Of a DNA stretch of 31,107 nucleotides, positions 9,552-21,100 are shown piece after piece (the first letter of the stretch is position 1; every line of letters begins with the position of its first letter). Where the stretch lies: contig JBNGIQ010005808.1 of the NCBI GenBank assembly GCA_049999765.1, positions 1 through 31,107 of the forward strand, given 5' to 3'. The position numbers and the translations under genes were made by a program. The notes beneath the pieces are model-generated. The model was not told the DNA's origin. It did not search any database and saw only the letters and a program-made list of their open reading frames with translations. Source of the stretch: Phaeoceros laevis. Its lineage: Eukaryota > Anthocerotophyta > Anthocerotopsida > Notothyladales.

Positions 9552-10787
9552 GCTTGATCACGGTCTTGGAAGCTGACCACCGGCTCCGCAATCGCTGTCT
9601 TTCGGCGCGTTCGCTCCCTTGCTCTCAAAACCCTCACATGCCAGTCCCGCCTCGGGATCCCCCTCCGGCCAGCTCCAGTGTCTCCAGATCCGCTTCAAGG
9701 AAGCGTTCCGCCAAGGACAAGAGAGTGCAGCAATCGAGCGAAGAGAATCCACACCTTACAGTCTCAAAATCACGCTGTCCTGGACAATTTCTGGAAGGCG
9801 CGCATCTAGAATGCAGGGACAGGCGTTGTGAAACTAGGCAGGAGGGAACACACAATCGCTCCTTTCGCACACCCGTATGTCTACCAGATCCGACAACCGG
9901 AGACTGGACTACGAAACGTGTAGAGCATGGACGCTCCTGTTGCACCGTCGAGTAAAGCTCGAGAAGAAAAAGACGAGGGCCCAGAGCTTTAGAGTTCGGC
10001 GTCTTGGAGCGTAGAGTCGCCAGAGTAGTCGAAGTTCTATTATAAAAGTTCGCGAGACATGAGGTTACATAGAGAAACGTGGTTGGTTTAGCCGAACCCT
10101 CTCGATTCGCTTCTAATTCAGGTGTGGCCGTGTGGCCTTTGGAGGGAGTGTCCCCAAATCTCTCGAGTCTCGACCCTGATCTCTGACCATCCGCCATGGC
10201 CACGCTGGCCGCCCCAACCTCCCCTAGCTTTTCTGATGGCCGATGGGATGGAGCAACTGATTGCAGTAAAAATCTTTCACGCGATAAAAAGCAAGTGATT
10301 GAGGAAGGAAGGGAAGGGGGTTGTTAGGGCTCACTACCAGAATGAACTATATTGGAGGTGTCCTTTCCATTCTTCCATTCTAGCCTTTGCCATTTGCCAT
10401 TCGCCATGCTCTAAGAGCACAATGGCTAAACTGCTGACTTGGGGGCACTGCAAGTTACGTCCTCATTAACCGCAAATTTTTTCCAGCTGCAGGCGTTGGT
10501 ATCTTCGGCAGAATTTGTGTTCGCTTTGCAGCGATCCAGCCTTTCCGTCTGGGAGCGGCGTTCAAGTTGCGGATCTTGAGTGGAGTGAACCTCCCAGACA
10601 TGAAGAGCAGAGAATGCTGCCACTGTTGCGCTTAAATTTTCTTGTTGCTCTGGCGGAAGCCATCTGGCATACATGTGCGATGCTCCAAGCGGCTACAGGC
10701 TTGTTGGTGGACTATTATGTACAATTACCAACCCAAAATTGCTTAAGAGGAGGATGAACTGTCAGGAAGCTCGATTGCACATGTCTG
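9552..10787. other. Intergenic region: ARF-GAP promoter and 5' UTR, and bHLH 3' flank
   Basis: It separates the ARF-GAP start (9551) from the stop of the next minus-strand gene (10788). Both genes run leftward, so the part nearest 9551 should hold the ARF-GAP promoter and the part nearest 10788 the bHLH 3' UTR. A 189-codon minus-strand frame at 9634-10203 matches no family and lies where the ARF-GAP 5' UTR would be. No clear TATA box or RNA gene was seen. Confidence 0.5.
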
Positions 10788-13014
10788 TCACCTTGGTAAA
10801 TCCTTGTCTTTCTGCCGCCCTTCGTCTTCGCTGCCTTGGACATCACTGCTACCAGAGGAGGCACTTGAACAGGATGCCCCAGATGCTGCTGAACTGGTCC
10901 TTAGGCTCAGATTAAGGGGCGTGGCAGTAGTGCTTGGCTCTTGGGCTGCTTGTGCTGCTGCTGTGCTCTCCTCAACCTCCACACCGTCCGTCTTTGGACT
11001 AGAAACGGAGTCTACGAGGGTGGGCTGAAAATGACATTATCCACGGAGTCATGAGCACGAGGCAGGACCATATGCAATTGCCAGAGCCAAACAATGTTTC
11101 TATGTCATCTTCCTGAGTCAATCAAAGGCGAGCTAGTCTCCATACCTGCTCCTGGGTTGTGCTTCCCCCTTCAGCCTCTGCAAGGGGTGATGAATGCCCT
11201 GTCTGCAATTGCAGATTTGTCTGTACCTCGATATGCTCCTGCGAAGCATGCGGCGATGAGGTCGACTGATCTGCTTCTGGGCCACTGTGAGAGGCTTCAT
11301 TTGCCCTTTCCAGTTCCGACGCTGAAGGTACAGAGGAAGGTTCTGCTTCTGGCACACCCCGACCATATGACAGAAATGGTGAGGCTGGAGATGCAGACCC
11401 TTGATGAGGGGGCTGCATGTGCATCAAATAAGCAGGGGGAGGGTGCATAGGTGACGCGTACTGTGCGTATGGCCTTTCTACATGGCTATGTGAGGGGACG
11501 GGAGGAGGGTACTGTAGGTAGGGCATGTAAGGGCCACTGCCATCCATTTGCCTGTTACCATACATAACGTAGGCTGGATGCATGGGGAAGGGAGCATAGG
11601 GCGGAGCATGGACTAAAGGGTGCTGCTGATGAGCTTGTGCTGGAGGTCCAACAGTGGAGGTTGGTGGCCTGCCAGCAGGTGGTCCAGGCATGTGGACAGA
11701 GGAAGGGTAAGGGTAAGGAGCTCTGCCTATCATTGCAGGCATTTCTGGACTCATCCAAGGCATCAGAAGTTGCAAGCGCTGCTGAAGCTGAGCTTGCAGT
11801 TGCTCAGTCTGTGTTTGCAAGGTCAGTCGTTCCTCGCGCAACTCGGATTTTTCCTGGGTCACCTGCACAGTGCAAAAAAAAGAGACGGCATGTCTCATCG
11901 TCTCATCAGCACACTGTTTCAGGCAAAATACCAAAATCTTGGTGAAGGCGAAAAGGCTTTTCCAAGACCACTTACTTCCCGAGATTCCTCCAAGAGAGCT
12001 TCATGTTCCGTTTTCAGCCGCCTAAGCTCTGCCCTCAGATCTCTTACTTCCTGGATACTATCTCCCAAGATGGTACCTTTGTCAGTCTTGGGGCGATCAG
12101 GCTCTGCCACAAAAATCGCACCAAACTCGGTGAAACTGCAGAGACCAGCAGGACTTGAGCATATCCGCGGACTCTAGCAGCAATGTGAAGCACCTACCTA
12201 AGATACGAGCAAGCTCCACAAATTGCTCATTTAGTTTGTCCCTCCTCAGCTTCTCCCGGTCAGCCTTGTGGAATTTTCTCACCGAAGGCGGCTTGCCTGA
12301 CTCCCCCGCTGGACCTACCCGGCGCCTGCCTCATCATCACCAATCCGCTCTCACATCAGAACCAGCAATCACTCAAATCCCTACAACATCCACTTGGTCT
12401 GTCCCTCACCTATGCACAGAGCGCAAGTTGAGCTGGCCGGAGTCGGCTGCCTGGAACTTAAGGGGCTCGGTTGGGGGGAACGGCAGCGAGTCCGGGGACT
12501 GGAAGTGGAGGGCATCCGCAGCCACAGCCACAGCCGCGAACTGTTGCTGCTGCTGCTGCTGTTGCTGGATTTGAAGTTGGTGCTGGGCATCCGCGAGCGC
12601 ATGAAACTGCTGGCCCTCAGCCTGGAATTGAGCAGGCTGGAAGTGGAACTGGGGCTGGGGCGGGGGCTGGAACTGGAACTGTTGTGGAAAATGCGCAGCT
12701 GCCGAGGAGGAGGCCTGAAATTGGTGCGGCACAGGCGGCACGGGCTGAAGGTGCTCAGCTGCAGAACCAAGGCAGGCAACGCATTGGCCATGTTCAGGTA
12801 ACAACACACATGAATGACAAATGCTGCCAACAGGCTGACATCCTGGATCACGCAAAGAGAGACAGGACGGAGCAGACGGACGGAACTAAGAAGGGAGGGA
12901 GGGTTGAGTACCTGGCGCGTGGGGAAAAGCGTCGTAGGACGAAGCTGAGTAGACGTGGGAGGCGAATTGATCGTCCTCGGACTGCGCATTCGTTGCAGCC
13001 GGGAAGGAGATCAT
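10788..13014 (-). CDS. bHLH transcription factor, plant group IVb (bHLH121/bHLH11-like) with C-terminal EAR motif, 6 exons, 553 aa
   Basis: Group IVb bHLH proteins (Arabidopsis bHLH121, bHLH11, PYE) control iron homeostasis by binding promoters as dimers. Exons (minus): 13014-12912, 12758-12410, 12325-12198, 12103-11976, 11862-11146, 11024-10788; all GT-AG, phases fit. The N-terminal 150 residues are Gln/Pro-rich with a poly-Q run. The basic region is KADREKLRRDKLNEQF (residues 171-186; E175 and R179 contact DNA in this fold; Lys replaces the usual His at 171, as in group IVb). The loop and second helix are EPDRPKTDKGTILGDSIQEV, followed by a coiled coil including EKSELREERLTLQ, the bHLH121/11 signature. 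A Pro/Tyr/His/Met-rich region comes next. The last exon carries LNLSL (512-516), an LxLxL repression motif. The start MISFPAATNAQSEDD is the first ATG of exon 1. Whether it acts in iron control here is inference. Confidence 0.93.
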
Positions 13015-13372
13015 GCTGCATTGCCCCCGCCCGCCTCCTGAGCACACGTAGAGCACACCCGCCTTGCACCTATCTGGCTGCCAACTGAACGCAAGAGAGA
13101 GCTCCAAGCGCGTGCCTGCCTCACGCCACTGCGTGCCACGGTGCCACCTCGGATCGATTGCCAAATCGAACCTTCCGTACGCACACTCATCAGTTACGTG
13201 ATAGCTTCCCCCATCAACTGGCGCTTCTTAAGTACGTAAAATGTAGAATCTAAATCTGGAATCTAAATCAGGCTGTTTTGGTGTCCGAGAATCATACAAG
13301 TCCGGGGATAATCCCACAACGACGACTGATGAGCTTTGTTTCGTATACATCACTGTTGACAAACACTCAAAG
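13015..13372. other. Short intergenic region: bHLH promoter and 5' UTR, U11/U12-65K 3' flank
   Basis: Only 358 bp separate the bHLH start (13014) from the stop of the next leftward gene (13373), so promoter and upstream 3' UTR probably overlap. No distinct promoter element is recognised. Confidence 0.5.
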
Positions 13373-15359
13373 CTAGGGCGCTGTAGCTTTGGCAGATGAC
13401 GGATTCCGCCCAAATTGCACTATCATCGGTTTGCCCTTCAACGCGAAGCCATTTGTCGTGTTCTGGCATGCACACGAGCGGAAACACCTATCAAAAAATG
13501 TGCACTGCATGGTCTGACAAGCATGCTTCAAACCGAAGCTGGTTGCAGGGAGGCCTACCAATGCATCGGCAGCAAGTTCGGTGGTTGGAAACGTGACAAA
13601 TGCTTGGCCCCTCATTCGCCCCTCCTGCAAAACTTCCACCCACGTGTTTCAGATTTACTGTGACCACGAATCATAGCCAACCTTCGGTGCATTGACAACA
13701 AGGACATTACCTGCATAAGCTTTACAGTCAGTGCAGACCTTGCTTCCTCGGCTCCAGGGAAAAAAGCACCTGCAGGCACAACAAAGATTCAGCAGAAACC
13801 ACGCAGCATGAGGGCACCAAGACTTTGGCAGGCCGAGCCCAGGAGTCATCACATAAAGGGTCCAGAAGAGGTAGGCATAGCGAACGGGATGTGGTACTCA
13901 CCAAATATATAATACAGATCAGGGACAGCAACATCTTTCGCTAGGTTTTTGATGTACAAAACTGGTGCCGGATTTCCTGGCGTGTAATTCTGTAGAAGCA
14001 ATGCCACCATCGACTTAAGGTCCAGGTAAGGTCATCAGCTGTAGAAAGCCAAAAGCCGTAAAAGAACGATCAATCCTCACCTTGAATGCAGCCTGTGTTA
14101 ACAGCTCCGCGTGGGGGACTCTGCCTGCTAATAGCTCGTCTCTTGTTGCTGATAATGGTTGCTCCACTCTTGCCTCCACCGGTGATTCCTTGGGGCTCTC
14201 CACAAGCTCTTTCCTCTTTTCCTCAGGAGCATTTCCTGCAATTCCTCTTGTGGCAATCTTGATCTGTCCATACAACACCGGCGAAATATCAAGATGCAGC
14301 TGAACAGTACTCCTAGATGGTCTAAATTGAAGCGTTGCTACTTCAGGTAACACCATGCAGTTAAGGTGACCAAGCAACTTGGATATTCAAGTGCTCCCAA
14401 ACATGTACTACATTGACCCAGGCTGAAGGACCACAAACCTGCAAGATAGGTTGCTTTTTCTTCAAAGCGGGAGCCTCTTTAGATGTCAAGGTTACAGACT
14501 TGACACCAGCAGCTTCATGAGATGCGTCCTTATTCCCAGCTGGACCCAGGACCGCCTCCAGCTTCCTTTTCTTTCGTGGTTTCTCCCGGGTACGAGCCAA
14601 GGTCTCGGCATCGCCATCCTGCAATTTTGAACAAGGTCAAAGTGGGAAATCAAAACAAAAGTAGGAGCACCTGAAAACCAGGTCTGACGATAAATTACCT
14701 CACTGGATGATTCTAGCTCAGATTCGCCACTGGACAAGTCTGCACGTGATGGTGGTGGTGGCGGTGGAGGAGTTGGCGAGGCCTCTGGAGGTCGAGGAGG
14801 TGGTAATGGTGGTGTTGGCAGGGCAGGTCGGAATGGAGCAGGCAGGTTCATTTTGTTCATCAGGTGCAGTACCTGGCCACATGACGCTTTCGGGACACAA
14901 TCTGTAAACTCATCAGAACAGAAACCTAAACAGAAAATTGATGCTTCATGTATTCTTCATCCTCGCTAGTGCATGCAATAACTCAAAGATGCAAAGCAAC
15001 TCAGGACAGACCTGCGTGTAGAACCGAGGAACAGCAATCAGTGCGTTCACCACGTTCGTCAAAATATTTCCATCAGGCGGAGGATAGGCATACCTGGCCA
15101 GAACCAAGGTCTGAGACTAGCTTTGCAACAGAAAAGTCGTCATTTTCTTTCAACGCAAGGCAAAGAGACAAGCGCATGGAAGCAAAAACACTTACTCCAG
15201 ATGCGGAGGAAAAGCATAATCGACTCCTAGGCTGGAGGCAATGGGCTCGCCCACGTACGGCATCTTGGGAGGTGGAGGCTCCTCCGGTGGAGGAGGATAC
15301 GGGGGCAACGGCGGCTGCACCTGGCCACCCGCACCTCTGCCTCCTTGCAATTCTGCCAT
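13373..15359 (-). CDS. U11/U12 snRNP 65K protein (RNPC3 homologue) lacking the N-terminal RRM, 9 exons, 361 aa
   Basis: This is a subunit of the minor (U12-type) spliceosome U11/U12 di-snRNP; in characterised homologues the C-terminal RRM binds U12 snRNA. Exons (minus): 15359-15196, 15093-15012, 14872-14699, 14618-14439, 14263-14081, 13989-13902, 13769-13711, 13624-13559, 13462-13373; all GT-AG, phases fit. The family-specific middle block is present: GVDYAFPPHLE, YAYPPPDGNILTN, NALIAVPRFYTQ, then VLHLMNKMNLPAPF and a poly-Pro tract (residues 45-125). The C-terminal RRM has RNP2 VLYIKNL (271-277) and RNP1 RGQAFVTF (315-322). Plant homologues begin with another RRM of about 80 residues. Here the first in-frame ATG (MAELQGGRG) is just before the middle block, the frame is closed by TAA upstream, and the 630 bp up to the next gene show no RRM. 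The missing RRM could lie in a distant exon, but OST3/6 occupies that side. Confidence 0.93.
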
Positions 15360-15988
15360 AGCTCTGGCCACCCAGGCCCTGCTACAAAGATAACCTCCAA
15401 CCAGCTGCGACAAACATCGCGATCTTTCGTGAGGACAAAAGCTCCAAATTCGGACCTCAAGGTTGAGGCAACACGAGGAACCACATTAGCGAGCTGCACG
15501 TTTCTTCCGTAGCGTCCACTGTTTCAAGGTTCCGGAAGGAAAACGAAAATTGTTTCATAGTGGTGTACCCTCTAGGCCTCTCTACAAGCCTCTAGGGTTT
15601 CGTTCTAAAGAAATGGCGCGAGGACCGTGAGCTCGTTTGTCTGGAGGCATGTCTCGGATACGGACACGGGAATAAGCAGTCGATTTTCCAACGCCGCTGG
15701 AGACTCCCAATTGTAAGCATTCCACAGTTGATACGAGAAAATCCTGCTTGCAATTTGGAACTCCGGATGGTTTCACCTGCCAGATGCTTGATATCTTCGT
15801 CGGCTCGACATTTTTGCAGGGAAAGCAATTAGGATACACAGGTGGTGCAGGGCAGTTTCATTCTGCGGGGCATATCAAGCGTCAAGGTACGGCACATACA
15901 CTATCTTCAACTGCTTATTGTTCCGCTGTTGCATCTGGCTTTTGAGGATTAGGTTTTAGTTGTCTCGGTTGTTGTTACAGCAGCAAGA
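15360..15988. promoter_or_regulatory. Divergent promoter of U11/U12-65K and OST3/6, with telo-box and a probable 5' UTR intron
   Basis: The two coding starts face away from each other with 629 bp between. CTAGGGTTT at 15592-15600 (AAACCCTAG on the minus strand) is a telo-box, common in plant promoters of ribosomal and housekeeping genes. GTACGG at 15887 and TTGTTACAG ending at 15980 would make a 94-bp 5' UTR intron for OST3/6, ending 8 bases before its ATG. Roles are inferred from position and motif only. Confidence 0.55.
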
Positions 15989-17038
15989 ATGGTGCAGCAG
16001 AGCAAAAGGATGGGGCTTGCTTGTGCCTGGACCTGCATGTTCCTGGCAGCCACAGTGTTCCACGGGCTACCTGCACTATGCGAGAGCAATGCCTACAAGA
16101 TCGCGGAGTTGATGGACCTGCAAGAGCAAGCGGTAGATGCAGTCATCCGGCTGGATGACAATAGCCTGAAGCGCTTCGCTCTTCAGTCAGAAGGCCGGCC
16201 ATATTCCCTGGTGATTTTCTTCGATGCCGTGCAGATGCGGGAAAGACCAGAGCTGAAGCTGGAGGAGTTGCGACGAGAATTCGGGTTGGCAGCAGCAGCC
16301 TTTGCCAAGAACAACAGGGGTATGGAATCGGCGTCCAAAGTCTTTTTTGTCGACTTAGAGGTGGGACGATCGCAAGTGGCTTTCAATCTCTTCGGTGTGA
16401 AGTCCCTGCCAATGATCCGGCACCTGCCCCCGGGTAAGGTACCTCTTAAGGACAGCCAGCCCCTCAACGCAGCAGGCTTGTCACTGGGGGCTGCCGAGGG
16501 CATCGCAGCGTTTGTGGAGGAGAAGACGAGGCACAAAGTCGGACCTATTGATCGTCCTCCTCTGGTGAGCAGGCAGCAGATGGTAGTAATGGGGGGAGGT
16601 CTGGCCCTCGCAGCACCCTTTGTCATCAAAATGCTTATGGCAGGCGATACGCCATTCCACGAGAAGGAGCTCTGGTGCTCAGCTGCTCTCCTGATTTACT
16701 TCTTCAGCGTGTCAGGAGGCATGTTCAACGTCATCCGTGGCACGCCTTTCTTCTTGCGGGACCGCAACGATCCTAACAAGCTCATTTTCTTCTTCCAGCA
16801 GTCACGCCAGCAGCTGGGTGCAGAAGGTTTCGTGGTTGGCTTCCTCTACACCATCGTTGGCGTTGTGGTGGCTATCATTTCCCACTTCCTCGTCAGGATC
16901 CGTTCCCCTATGGTGCACAGAGTAGCCATGATTATTGGCATGGGCATCAGCTTCTGGGCGGTGAGAACTGTTGTCCTTCTTGACAACTGGAAGACAGGGT
17001 ACTGGATCCATGCCTACTGGCCAGGAAAACGGCGGTGA
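15989..17038 (+). CDS. Oligosaccharyltransferase subunit OST3/OST6 (TUSC3/MAGT1 family), 349 aa, single coding exon
   Basis: It is a subunit of the ER oligosaccharyltransferase that N-glycosylates nascent proteins. A signal peptide (about residues 8-31, MGLACAWTCMFLAATVFHGL) leads into a lumenal thioredoxin-like domain (35-185), which includes SLVIFFDAVQMRERPELKLEELRREFG. No CxxC redox pair is present; the position is occupied by FDAVQM, as far as I know normal for plant members, unlike yeast Ost3/6. Four transmembrane segments follow at about 197-217, 228-249, 280-302 and 309-332. Between them lies DRNDPNKLIFFFQQSRQQLGAEGF, the family hallmark. Start ATG 15989; M8 is a possible alternative and would give a tighter signal peptide. 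The coding part has no intron, unlike its neighbours. It is transcribed divergently from U11/U12-65K and in the same direction as CDC14. Confidence 0.95.
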   Translation: MVQQSKRMGLACAWTCMFLAATVFHGLPALCESNAYKIAELMDLQEQAVDAVIRLDDNSLKRFALQSEGRPYSLVIFFDAVQMRERPELKLEELRREFGLAAAAFAKNNRGMESASKVFFVDLEVGRSQVAFNLFGVKSLPMIRHLPPGKVPLKDSQPLNAAGLSLGAAEGIAAFVEEKTRHKVGPIDRPPLVSRQQMVVMGGGLALAAPFVIKMLMAGDTPFHEKELWCSAALLIYFFSVSGGMFNVIRGTPFFLRDRNDPNKLIFFFQQSRQQLGAEGFVVGFLYTIVGVVVAIISHFLVRIRSPMVHRVAMIIGMGISFWAVRTVVLLDNWKTGYWIHAYWPGKRR

Positions 17039-18142
17039 CCATCACCATGGTGTCTTGGCACTTCGCAACTCTACAGGCTGTGTGGCTTTCTGTTGTGTAG
17101 ACTGCCTTTCCAGGTGCGGCGATTGGCAGATTCAGTTACAGCAGCTCCTGAGCAACTAGAGAGGCGGCAGCTCGGCGAAATGGGCGCAGCCTCTGAACCG
17201 TCAGCCCGACGTCCTTTTGCCATGGCGTTATCTGCCTCGGACGTGGTAAGCCACATGAAGACATCGGCTGGCGTGGCGGTTGTGGGAGCCGTTACTGGTC
17301 ACCTTCCCTGTCTTTTCAGCTGCATTGCCTTCTTCACCTTGTTCGGCCTTTAGCGGATGAGCAGCTACAGTACTTGGTTAAAATTCTTGACCCCACCAGG
17401 AGGTGCCTTTCTGCGGTGCTCATCAGGAAGCAGCAGGGACCACCTTGCTTGCTTGCTCCGTACAACACACCCCACAATGAACGCGTGCATGCGGCTTGGT
17501 CATGGCTCATGAAAGACTCCCTGAGAAATGGCTGCCGTTACGTTTACGAGGAAGGTAACAAAGCAGCGGCAAATTGGTGTGGTTAGGCCAGTGAAAATTT
17601 TTTGGGGGTGCTGCAGGGCCCGGGGCGGTTGACGCGGTGGTACGGCGGGTGAAGACGGGAGGGGAGGGGAGTCCTTCCGTCTGTCTGTCTTGAGAAAGGG
17701 GCCTGGGCCAAAGAGGTCTTTGGTTACCCTTGCCAGAATTTTCACTGCTGTTCACGCGGCTTTGCCTGCGTGGCTTCCTCTCCTCCATAGCCAGCCTTGG
17801 CTTCGCTCGCTCTCACGCCCTCCGGTGCCTCCCCTTCCTGCCTCGCCATCACCCTCTGCAGCCGGCTCCTTCCCTGCCGTACGGGTGCGCCCTGGTATGC
17901 TTGCCATTGCCTCTGGGAGGACAAGTGCAAGCATCTCAAGGACCCGCATTTGGCTAGGCATTTGCATTGGAGTGCGGGCTCGTGCAATTGGAGTCTGGAT
18001 CTGCGGCAATTGAGGTTGCAGGAGGCGGGCATGGTTGTCTAGTGAGGGCGACAGCAAGGGCGGGTGGATGGCTGCACGTACAGGCACACCCTGGCTGCGG
18101 CTGCCCTCAAGCCAGGACCGTCTTTTACCTTGATCTGCCTGC
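17039..18142. other. Intergenic region: OST3/6 3' flank and CDC14 promoter
   Basis: About 1.1 kb without a recognisable gene. A frame at 17093-17353 ends in a hydrophobic stretch (LPCLFSCIAFFTLFGL) but has no family match and lies in the likely OST3/6 3' UTR. 17640-17900 is GC-rich with GGGAGGGGAGGGGAG and CTGTCTGTC runs, plausible as a CDC14 promoter or 5' UTR. No TATA box was located with confidence. Confidence 0.45.
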
Positions 18143-21100
18143 ATGATGGGTCTGAGAGACCACGATACACGTGAGGTTCTCAAAGGCAAGCTGTACTTCT
18201 CGCCCCTCCGGAATAACGAGGAGGTGAAGCCAGCCAGTTTTCCGGCGCCTGTCACGTGTTTCAGCGTGGACAATGAGCTGGTTCGTTCTCACGCAAGTTT
18301 CCATTGTTTTCCTTTGCCACGACTTCAGGCTGTCGTAATGCCCTGCCAGGTTCTGGTCTCTGATTGTTGGATGCGTCATGACAGGTCTACGAGCCCTTCT
18401 TTGCGGATTTTGGGCCTCTGAACCTTGCCTGCACATATAGGTTTTGTTGGAAATTGGATGGCCTACTTAAGGTGAGAGCACTGGGCAAGGGTGGTGCAGT
18501 ATGTCTGCAAAAGCGTGTGATTTGGAATGTGTGTGGGGGCTCTGGCTGGTCAGGACATTTGCCTAAGGATTATGGCTCAGTTGGAGCCGCATATGCTGGT
18601 ATGTTCTCATTTTGTTAACCCAGGGCCATGTTGCGATGGTCCAGGAAGCAGAAGAAAGGGGGCACTGCGTTTGCTTCTGCTGCGGTGCAGAGCCAAAGAA
18701 GAAGGCCAATGCGGCTGTTTTGGTGAGTGGCTAGATGACTCTTAAACAAGGTGGATGGCAGACCACATTCACTGTTAATAAGGATATCTCTCTAGAATGC
18801 TGCTGGAACTGAGTTTGTTTTAGGGGAGAGCTAAGGCAAGTGAAATCTGCGCAGCTAGGAGCATATTTGGTGCTCTTTGAAGGTGAGGACGCAGATGCAG
18901 CCTATGCCCATCTAGCTCCATTTGAACCTTTCCTACCGTTCCGAGATCCTACATGTGGCGTCTCAACTTATCCACTTTCTGTGCTCGACTGCATACGGGT
19001 AATTAATTGCTCATACTTACAGTACATGGCCTCCCAGAAAGGAAAGGAAAGGTTTAGCTTTCCAGCAATGCAGGAGGATGTGAAGACTGGATGGAAATTG
19101 TGCATTCTGACTAGAAATTTACAACTGGTCAATGTTTCCGCCAAAACCTAGCCCTTGACGGGTTCATGATACTCTGCTAGCAGACAATTAATGTTTTCCT
19201 TCGTGCTGCAGGCACTCATCAAAGGTCATAAGCTTGGATGGATTGACTTCAACAACTTCAATTTGGAAGATTACGAGTTTTTTGAGCAGGTTTATTCATC
19301 TGTGACCAGGCCCTTCTTGTGTATACGTATTAAAACAAGTCATTCAAGTGCTGTGTTTGATGCTTTCAGAATAACAGAAGGTAGCCAGCACAGTGTGAAT
19401 GCTGTCACAGAACTCAGTTCTGATATCTGCCATGTTACAAATCTTGTTGGGTCTGTATTCTGCAGGTGGAGAATGGGGACCTCAATTGGATTGTCCCCGG
19501 TAAGCTTGTGGCTTTTAGTGGCCCAGCAGCGCGACGTGCTGAGGTGCTGATCACGTTTTTGTGTTGATAAGTCTTCTCTCTTGTGTCCTATGTCGTTAGG
19601 ATGAATTCGACTGCCATGGTTTTGTCCAAGATTAATTCTGTGTGCGGTGGATCTTTTTTTTAATTTGCAGATTTATGGATACAGGACTTTAGTACCCGAA
19701 GATTATGTGGATTACTTCCAGAGGGTGGGTGCACGAAACAAGTTTCAAAGCGGATTTGCATCAGTAGCCTCGCTCTACAGTCATTGCAGGGATTGCGTGG
19801 CATTTTCTCTTCACAGGTTGATGCTTATTGGGGATTTACTTAAATGTATATATATCTGGTATTCAACAGAATGGAGTTACTGCTGTGATTCGCTTAAACA
19901 AAAAAGTCTATGACAGGCGTCGGTTTCTAGGGCACGGCCTGAATCACTATGACCTCTACTTCCCAGATGGAAGGTACAATCTGTTCACTTCAAGTCTGGG
20001 AAACAAGGCTCTTCCTACTGAGGCTGTGGAGAGGCTAATTTGGTTGTTGAGTGCAGCTGTCCCACTGACAGGATTCTTCAGAGATTCCTCGAAATTGTTG
20101 AGGAGACGCCTGGAAGCATAGCTGTCCACTGCAAGGTATAGTGCTTATACCACTTTCGATGGCAGTTGGTGTTTCTTATCCTTCAGTTGAGACCATATAT
20201 CGGGGAGACAGTTGAATGAGGTCCTCATCATCCATACAATATGAGGTCGCCTAACCTCGTAAGCTCTATGTCCTGACAGGCAGGACTTGGTCGGACTGGT
20301 GTTTTGATCGGCTGCTACCTTATGAAGCATCACCGCTTTACAGCCAACGAGGTATGGCAGCCTGCGTTTCTGGATCTTTGAATGAGACTTGCAACTCCCG
20401 TGCTCTCTTTCTACCATTGCTAATAGGTGTTCTCGCAAGCAGGCACTTGGCTATCTCCGCATACTTCGTCCGGGCAGTGTTATTGGTCCCCAGCAGCATT
20501 TTTTACGCGAAATGCAATCGCGTATGTGGAAAGCTGTAAGGCTCCTCAGCCTTATGTGTTCTCTTAAGTATTGGAGCACATGGGCCTCTGGAGAGAGTCT
20601 CTCAATTAAGAATAGTTGTGAAGTGATTTGATCAAGTTTTGCTGCTTAGAGGCATTTCGTTTTTGTGTAGGGCGATGCCATGCGAATGCATCAGGAACAA
20701 GTGAACAGCAACAGCAGACCTATCTTCAAGCCTTCTGCAGAGGAGTTGCCATCTATATGTGGTACCATTGCGTCTTCATTCATGTCTCCATTTACTTCTG
20801 GGCCTGCTGGACCAGCAGCTTGGGGTCAATCGAAAAATGGAACACAAAACAACCGGACATACAGCATGAATCCAATCATACGGAAAATTAGTGCAAATCG
20901 GCCGGTTGATCGCGCTAATCCCACCAGCTTGTCTGCGGTAAGCGAACTACCGCACACACCACTTGTGCTAGCGTAACTTCTCAGACAAATACTTCTGGTT
21001 GGATATGTCTGACTCAATTGTGCTTGTAGCAGGATTGGAGCTCAGCTGTAGTGAAGTCAGGTTCAAGCAGGACCAATCAAGGTCGTGCATCTGCCTGGGA

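Noticed and set aside
9634-10203. 189-aa minus-strand frame upstream of ARF-GAP
   Set aside because: Irregular composition, no family, and position in the likely promoter and 5' UTR of the ARF-GAP gene.
12381-13088. Long overlapping frames on both strands (Leu-rich, Ala/Gly-rich, Ser/Arg-rich)
   Set aside because: Alternative frames of the Gln/Pro-rich bHLH exon 2; only the frame with matching splice phases continues into the bHLH domain.
17093-17353. Possible small membrane protein, 86 aa
   Set aside because: Only the last residues are hydrophobic, no relative is known, and it lies in the likely OST3/6 3' UTR.
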